Notes under the pieces: model-generated
What the model saw: the letters and a program-made list of their open reading frames with translations, nothing else
The model's database searches: none
Told to the model about the DNA's origin: nothing
Source: Ruminococcaceae bacterium UBA3215
GTDB taxonomy: Bacteria > Bacillota > Clostridia > Oscillospirales > Ruminococcaceae
Assembly (NCBI GenBank): GCA_002363155.1
Contig: DEWH01000010.1
Location: forward strand, 1 to 8,811
Direction of reading: 5' to 3'
Length of the DNA: 8,811 nt
Position numbers and translations under genes: made by a program
Shown here: piece by piece, positions 4,863 to 8,811 of the stretch
Numbering within the stretch: position 1 is the first letter of the stretch
Layout of the letters: the number at the start of each line of letters is the position of its first letter

Positions 4863-6095
4863 TCAGACTGCCGGTCTCTCCTGCGATTTTTCACTCAGCT
4901 TCATGTCTGATGCAGCATCTTCGGGACTGTCATCATCAAAGTTGAGAGCCTTGGCGATAACGTCACAGTTTCTTGCCTGCGCCTCGCGGAACATATGGCA
5001 GTATAAAGATGTTGTTGTGCTGACTGCGGTATGACCTAAGTCTGCCGAGACACTGACCGGATCCACGCCTGCAAAAATTAAAAGACTGGCATGGAAGTGC
5101 CGCAGGCTGTGAACATCGCAGAAGCGCATATTGTGCTTCTTACAAAACCGCCTGTACCAGTTGTACGGCGTGTTCGCATACATCGGCTGACCGTTCCACT
5201 GGACGAATAGCCTGTCGGTATCTACCCACTTATCACCGGTCTGTTCGCGCTCCCTGTCCTGCTGCTCCTTATACTCCTTGAGCATATTCATTATAATTGG
5301 CGGCAGCTTGGACGAACGCACCGAACGTTTTGTCTTGGTCGTATCTGTATAAAGCCCGTGGAGCTTGGTGTAATTCGAGGTGCGGCGGACGTTCACAACG
5401 CTGTGCTCCCAGTCAATGTCCTTCCATTCCAATCCGCAGAGTTCTCCGCGCCGAAATCCGCTGTACACCGCGAGAGTAAAGAACATACGATACTTGAAAG
5501 GAGCGGTTTTAAGAAGCTCGAACAGTTTCTTGACTTCCTCTTTCGTGTAGATATCCTTTTCTTTCTTCTCACCTCTCGGAACAGTCACGCGAGTGCAAGG
5601 ATTATCCTTTATCATGTCCATTTTTATCGCATAATTGAACACCGAGGATATGAAGCTCAGATGATGCACAACCGTCTTGTGGGATATGGGTTTTCCGTTC
5701 TGTAAGTTTCTGCCATTGACAGCGAGATCGTTTATGAACTTCTGAATGTCGCGGCTCGTTATCTTGTCGAGCTTCAGATGACCAATAGCCGGATATACTC
5801 TGATAGTTAGCGTCCGCTGTCTTGTGTAGGACGAGTTCTTCAGGTTGAGCTTAGCGTAGTTCTCAAACCATTCCTCAGCGAGAGCCTCAAACTTTATCGA
5901 CGCTGTGACCTGACCTTTCTTGCACTCTTCCTCGAAAAGTACGATCTGACGATCAAGTTCTTTCTTGATCTGACGCTCGGTCATATTCTCCGGCGGTCGC
6001 CACGTCTTGTACTGCGTGACCTGTTTACCGTGAATGTCATAGCCGCAGGACACCTTGATCCTGTAGCTTCCGTTTCTTTCTAAAACTGTTGCCAT
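4863..6095 (-). CDS. Tyrosine recombinase/integrase (second), Tn916-class
   Basis: This 410-residue integrase has an N-terminal AP2-like arm-binding domain (about 1-60, GSYRIKVSCGYDIHGKQ), a SAM-like core-binding domain (about 67-165) and the catalytic domain (about 180-385). The catalytic residues are R215 (YSGFRRGEL), K254 or K256 (DTTKTKRSVR), H329 and R332 (DVHSLRHFH), H355 (ADLGHTAVS) and Y365 (SLYCHM). The frame opens at 6152, but the start is the ATG at 6095, preceded by a perfect AGGAGG nine bases away and beginning with the family's usual MATVLERNGSYRIKV. It would integrate and excise the element carrying the relaxase. It has its own promoter (6210-6239) rather than sharing the mob transcript alone. 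A short acidic then basic tail (386-410) follows the catalytic domain. Confidence 0.96.
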   Translation of the reverse strand: MATVLERNGSYRIKVSCGYDIHGKQVTQYKTWRPPENMTERQIKKELDRQIVLFEEECKKGQVTASIKFEALAEEWFENYAKLNLKNSSYTRQRTLTIRVYPAIGHLKLDKITSRDIQKFINDLAVNGRNLQNGKPISHKTVVHHLSFISSVFNYAIKMDMIKDNPCTRVTVPRGEKKEKDIYTKEEVKKLFELLKTAPFKYRMFFTLAVYSGFRRGELCGLEWKDIDWEHSVVNVRRTSNYTKLHGLYTDTTKTKRSVRSSKLPPIIMNMLKEYKEQQDREREQTGDKWVDTDRLFVQWNGQPMYANTPYNWYRRFCKKHNMRFCDVHSLRHFHASLLIFAGVDPVSVSADLGHTAVSTTTSLYCHMFREAQARNCDVIAKALNFDDDSPEDAASDMKLSEKSQERPAV

Positions 6096-6170
6096 GTGTT
6101 TATTCCTCCTATGATAAACCACAAGGCTATCTGGCAGTTGCCTTAGCCGCATCCTTACGTTTGGACTGCC

Positions 6171-6189
6171 CTATGACTTCCTGTCATAG
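6171..6189. promoter_or_regulatory. Inverted repeat in the second integrase leader
   Basis: CTATGAC (6171-6177) and GTCATAG (6183-6189) are perfect 7-bp arms around five bases. They lie 14-32 bases past the inferred transcription start and about 75 bases before the integrase ATG. They could be an operator or an RNA stem; GGCAGT (6133-6138) and ACTGCC (6165-6170) add a second possible pairing in the same leader. Confidence 0.4.
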
Positions 6190-6209
6190 CTGTATATTTT
6201 CTACTGACT

Positions 6210-6239
6210 ATTATACACTTTAAAGTGTGATTTTGTCAA
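6210..6239 (-). promoter_or_regulatory. Promoter of the second integrase with a palindromic spacer
   Basis: The minus strand has perfect TTGACA (6239-6234) and TATAAT (6215-6210) boxes 18 bases apart. A 14-bp perfect palindrome, ACACTTTAAAGTGT (6215-6228), fills most of the spacer and touches the -10. A repressor bound there would block polymerase. Transcription would start near 6203, with about 108 bases of leader. Confidence 0.85.
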
Positions 6240-6290
6240 GTAGTTAAGCCAGTTTTTAATAGCCTTTGTGGATAAGATTCGGAAAGATTA

Positions 6291-7649
6291 TTACTCCAGT
6301 TCGTCGTTCTTCTTCCTGTTCTCGGATCTGCCCGGTTCATTCCGTGCCTGACCGAGAAGCTCCGCGAGGTTTTTCTCCGCCGTTCGCAGTTCCGAAAGCT
6401 CGTCCTTTGCTTTGTAGTAGCTTTCGTACAGTCTGTTCTTCTCGGCTTTCAGTTCCTTTTCCTCTGCGCGGAGAGACTTTATAAGCGGCAGCTTTCCGTC
6501 CGGGAAACGCTTTCGGATATACTTCACAGCTGCATCGTGAATGATGAGCTCGGAATCGTGTTCGCGCCGGTATTTGTCCTTGTCAGCTGCCTTTTTCCGT
6601 CCGTCTGCGGCAAGTTTGGTCTTGCGGTAATTGTCGATGTTCGTGATGTCCTCGGAGATAACTTTCAGCCGTGCTTCGATCTCCTTGATGCGCGACAGGC
6701 TGTCATCTTTGGACTTCTTGGTAAGCGTGATCTTTTCGTCAAGTGCTTCCTGAGAAGTAAGTCCATGCACCGTGAGATAGTTGTAAGTCTCTGCTGCGCG
6801 CCTGAGATTCTCACTGAGCGCCCACTGCTCCAGTCCACGCTTGCTGCCCTGAATTTTATTGAAGGCATTTTCAAGGTCAATAAGCAGCGACAGATTCTTT
6901 TTCTCGGAGAGGTCAAGCCGCTTTGCGCCGGAGATACGGTTGCGTATCTGCTCCTCGCTGTAATCCGCGCCGAGAGTTTTGGAACGAATGAACCGTTCTT
7001 CTCCCTCCGCACGGAAGGAAATATACTTGCCCTCTTTGATCTCATACTTTGCCTTGCGCATAAGGTCGAGAAATTCTTCCCAAGACCGCGCCTGAATGAT
7101 GAACCGGTCTATCGTTTCCCGTAGCAGCTGCTTCCAACTCTGACCTTGCCGGCGCATTGCATATTCGTACTGCGAAACACCGAGTTCGCCGGGGTGCTCG
7201 ATAACCGAAAGCCCGTTCTCCCGACAGAGTTCATCGCTTGTCTTCCGGAGCTGCCACAAGGTCTTTTTCTGATCGTAGAATTTATTTCCGTCAACAAAGC
7301 TGACAGAGTTTGAAACAATGTGATTATGCACATGACCTTTATCAATGTGCGTCGCACAGACATACTGGAACCTTCCGCCGAACATCTTGTCCGCAAGCTC
7401 TATTCCGATGCGGTGCGCGGTGTCGTAATCCACCTCGCCGGGAGCGAATGACTGTATGATGTGGAAGCCGAGCTTGCCGCCCGACTTATGATATTTTCTG
7501 CGTGTCAGCTCATACTGCTCCGCCGCAACTTCCGGAGTGCAGTGAAAGCCGTCAACGAGGAATCCGTCGTCAGTCTTCATCGTGTTCATGATGTAGTCGA
7601 GCGCTGCATTCATCGTTTCGTTTATCGAGTGAATTTTGGTAACAGCCAT
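6291..7649 (-). CDS. MobA/VirD2-type relaxase (MOB-P-like)
   Basis: This 452-residue protein nicks oriT and stays bound to the 5' end to pilot single-strand transfer. The relaxase domain fills about 1-240. The His-rich metal-binding motif is complete: HIDKGHVHNH at 101-110 (H101, H106, H108, H110), followed by IVSNSVSF. The likely catalytic tyrosine is Y19 in AALDYIMN. Residues about 300-435 are rich in Lys and Glu and probably form coiled coil. The ATG has GAGGTG five bases upstream and lies 11 bases after the mobC stop, so the two are one transcription unit. Its end is about 195 bases from the integrase start, with no terminator between, so read-through into the integrase is possible. The gene looks full length and intact. 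Confidence 0.95.
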   Translation of the reverse strand: MAVTKIHSINETMNAALDYIMNTMKTDDGFLVDGFHCTPEVAAEQYELTRRKYHKSGGKLGFHIIQSFAPGEVDYDTAHRIGIELADKMFGGRFQYVCATHIDKGHVHNHIVSNSVSFVDGNKFYDQKKTLWQLRKTSDELCRENGLSVIEHPGELGVSQYEYAMRRQGQSWKQLLRETIDRFIIQARSWEEFLDLMRKAKYEIKEGKYISFRAEGEERFIRSKTLGADYSEEQIRNRISGAKRLDLSEKKNLSLLIDLENAFNKIQGSKRGLEQWALSENLRRAAETYNYLTVHGLTSQEALDEKITLTKKSKDDSLSRIKEIEARLKVISEDITNIDNYRKTKLAADGRKKAADKDKYRREHDSELIIHDAAVKYIRKRFPDGKLPLIKSLRAEEKELKAEKNRLYESYYKAKDELSELRTAEKNLAELLGQARNEPGRSENRKKNDELE

Positions 7650-7660
7650 AAGATCACCTC

Positions 7661-8008
7661 TTAACCTTTTATTTTCAGCAGCGAACCGAACGCTTGCTTT
7701 ATCATTTCCGTAAGCTGTTCCTGCGCTGCTTTTATCTGCCGCATATCCTCCGCGTAAGCTGATCCGGTGCTGTTAATTCTCTTGGCTATCTGATTGATGT
7801 TCCGGGAAATTCCTGACACGTCAGACGCGATATTATCGATCGACGTCGTTGTGATATTGTACAGCGGAGCGCCGCAGGCGACTCTCCGCAGGTACTGCTC
7901 CATACTCTTGAAATTCATCATTTCCTTGCGCTGTTTTATTGTCGCAAGCTCCTGATCTGTGACGCGGAATTTCAGCTGCTTTTCTCTGTATCTTTTTTCT
8001 TTTCCCAT
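7661..8008 (-). CDS. mobC: MobC-like plasmid mobilization relaxosome protein
   Basis: This 115-residue basic protein has an N-terminal ribbon-helix-helix-like region (about 8-48, KQLKFRVTDQELATIKQRKEMMNFKSMEQYLRR split by a turn). It carries the MobC signature ISRNINQIAKRINSTG (about 67-82) and a helical C-terminus. MobC proteins bind oriT and help the relaxase reach its nick site. The ATG at 8008 has AAGGA nine bases upstream. It directly precedes the relaxase gene, the usual order, and the candidate oriT lies just upstream. The family is clear; the gene symbol is by family. Confidence 0.9.
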   Translation of the reverse strand: MGKEKRYREKQLKFRVTDQELATIKQRKEMMNFKSMEQYLRRVACGAPLYNITTTSIDNIASDVSGISRNINQIAKRINSTGSAYAEDMRQIKAAQEQLTEMIKQAFGSLLKIKG

Positions 8009-8030
8009 AAAAAAGTTCCTTTCATTTTTC

Positions 8031-8100
8031 CGAGGGCGAAGCCCGACAGCAGGGTTTGGGATATGCCCAACAAGCCGAATTTGGGTACCATAATTCAGTG
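8031..8100. other. Candidate origin of transfer (oriT)
   Basis: The gap before mobC holds GGGC-GAA-GCCC (8034-8044) and TTGGG (8056-8060), CCCAA (8066-8070) and TTGGG (8081-8085), so the middle block can pair with either neighbour. Its position next to mobC and the relaxase, the absence of coding and the compact inverted repeats fit an oriT. The minus strand reads CCCTGC at 8048-8053, reminiscent of IncP-type nick regions; the nick site itself is a guess. Confidence 0.45.
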
Positions 8101-8121
8101 CTTGCTATCTTCCAGAACCCA

Positions 8122-8147
8122 TTTTTTCAGAAAATCAGTTTTTTCAG
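8122..8147. repeat. TTTTTTCAG direct repeat
   Basis: Identical 9-base copies lie at 8122-8130 and 8139-8147 with a third TCAG phrase between them (8135-8138). They sit between the upstream gene's stop and the candidate oriT and could be relaxosome binding sites, or simple low-complexity sequence. Confidence 0.35.
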
Positions 8148-8161
8148 TTACGGAGCCGTTT

Positions 8162-8811
8162 TCAAGCGGTGACTTCATCAATAAGTGCTCTTGGAATACA
8201 CAGAAATTTTGCGTTCACATTGCCTATTCTTTTCTGTAAAGTATTCCTCCCGCCGCTGCAAACAGAGATCCTTTCGGCGGAAAGTTGTTTCATCAAGCGC
8301 TGCACCGAGAGCGGGAAAAATTCATTCTGTGCAGTGCAGGCTTTATTGACTTCGGCGTAAATCTTATTCGGGAGAAAATAATAGAATTGCTCGTCAAAGT
8401 AACCGACTTTTTCGCCGCGCGGATACTCAACCGGCTGCAAAATATTTTCGGCGTAGATCTTCTCACCGATGAATAACTCGTGAACGGTGTCCGTAAATAT
8501 TTTCGTCGGAACATCTTCTTCATTCTTCTCCAACTGCACCCGTGCAAGCTCGGTGAGTATCTTCCATGACATCGCCTTGAATCCTGCGCATTCCTGATCC
8601 GAGAAAGAATGCGTTTCAAGCATAAAGTCTGCGAAAAAGCAGCTACCGATCATAAGCCATGCAAGCGTGTCACCGGTTCTTCCGAGACCGGACATTTTTT
8701 CGGAGATCGCTTTTCTGCGATATACGTTGAACATCTCGCTCAGCTTTGATGGAAGTATGTCTGTCATTCCTGTGAGCCATTCGATGTACAGCTTCATGAA
8801 TGCCGCATAAT
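8162..8811 (-). CDS. C-terminal part of a large unidentified protein, possibly a helicase/primase-type ATPase
   Basis: The frame stays open to the window edge, with YAAF before the first visible Met at 8797, and no ribosome site precedes that Met. The visible 216 or so residues are therefore a partial C-terminus. No Walker or other catalytic motif is in view. The segment GLGRTGDTLAWLMIGSCFFADFMLE followed by a long helical stretch recalls the C-terminal region of DUF927-type helicase/primase-like proteins on mobile elements, but the resemblance is loose. Near the end, RIGNVNAKFLCIPRALI could be a small winged-helix-like domain. It ends 153 bases before mobC with no clear terminator and may share its transcript. 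The function is unassigned. Confidence 0.6.
   Translation of the reverse strand, partial: YAAFMKLYIEWLTGMTDILPSKLSEMFNVYRRKAISEKMSGLGRTGDTLAWLMIGSCFFADFMLETHSFSDQECAGFKAMSWKILTELARVQLEKNEEDVPTKIFTDTVHELFIGEKIYAENILQPVEYPRGEKVGYFDEQFYYFLPNKIYAEVNKACTAQNEFFPLSVQRLMKQLSAERISVCSGGRNTLQKRIGNVNAKFLCIPRALIDEVTA

Larger units (their letters stand above)
4736..8811 (-). mobile_element. One end of a probable integrative mobilizable element (continues past window)
   Basis: From the tRNA-tail junction rightward, the genes are integrase, relaxase, MobC, a candidate oriT and the end of a larger protein, all on the minus strand. This is the usual content of an integrative mobilizable element. It has transfer-initiation genes but no visible type IV secretion machinery, so it would rely on a helper. 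The right end is outside the window and the left boundary at 4736-4758 is inferred. Confidence 0.7.

Noticed and set aside
6096..6152. N-terminal extension of the second integrase to the ATG at 6152
   Set aside because: No ribosome site at a usable distance, whereas AGGAGG precedes the ATG at 6095 and the protein then begins with the usual family sequence.
6537..7124. 195-residue plus-strand frame
   Set aside because: It is the antisense shadow of the relaxase gene, which has clear catalytic motifs.
1..8811. CRISPR array, transposase/insertion sequence, or toxin-antitoxin pair
   Set aside because: No regularly spaced identical repeats with spacers, no transposase motifs with terminal repeats, and no recognisable toxin or antitoxin frame were seen on either strand.

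Overview
The window looks like accessory DNA from a low- to mid-GC gut Firmicute, probably a Ruminococcus-type member of the Oscillospiraceae. This rests on strong AGGAGG-like ribosome sites, near-consensus sigma-A promoters, and the families present: DUF6809, a DUF4179-like anti-sigma, a Tn916-type integrase and a MobC/MobA pair. It is an inference from content, as no ribosomal or core marker gene is present.

Left part (1-2810): a DUF6809 small protein with its own terminator is followed by about 770 bases without a convincing gene. That gap holds GACCAAA-type repeats (423-575), an orphan + strand terminator (612-646), a cluster of GTGACA repeats and a run of consecutive hairpins (858-1068). 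A two-gene operon on the minus strand follows: an ECF sigma factor (2687 to 2175) and a membrane-anchored putative anti-sigma protein (2197 to 1127). The two genes overlap by 23 bases and are driven by a TTGAAA-N17-TATAAT promoter at 2782-2810. That promoter overlaps the longest-ORF ATG and so places the true sigma start downstream, at GTG 2687.

Middle (2811-4862): about 490 bases of regulatory DNA carry a 13-bp hairpin, two extended -10 promoters and a 14-bp inverted repeat linking them. A possible 19-residue leader peptide overlaps the start of the first tyrosine recombinase (3300-4490, + strand) by ATGA. Downstream are 11-bp-spaced repeats like integrase arm sites, then a 23-base perfect-length 3' end of a tRNA (T-loop to CCA) with no tRNA body, then a strong terminator. 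I read the tRNA tail as an attachment-site scar.

Right part (4736-8811): this looks like one end of an integrative mobilizable element with all genes on the minus strand. In transcription order it has the C-terminal part of a large unidentified protein (cut by the window edge), a probable oriT, mobC, a MobA/VirD2-type relaxase, and a second tyrosine recombinase with its own promoter. Both integrases point their 3' ends at the same tRNA scar. This fits two elements accreted in tandem at one tRNA gene, or one element beside the remnant of another. MobC and the relaxase would nick and process the DNA for transfer by a co-resident conjugative system, and the integrase would excise and insert the element. 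No type IV secretion genes are in view.
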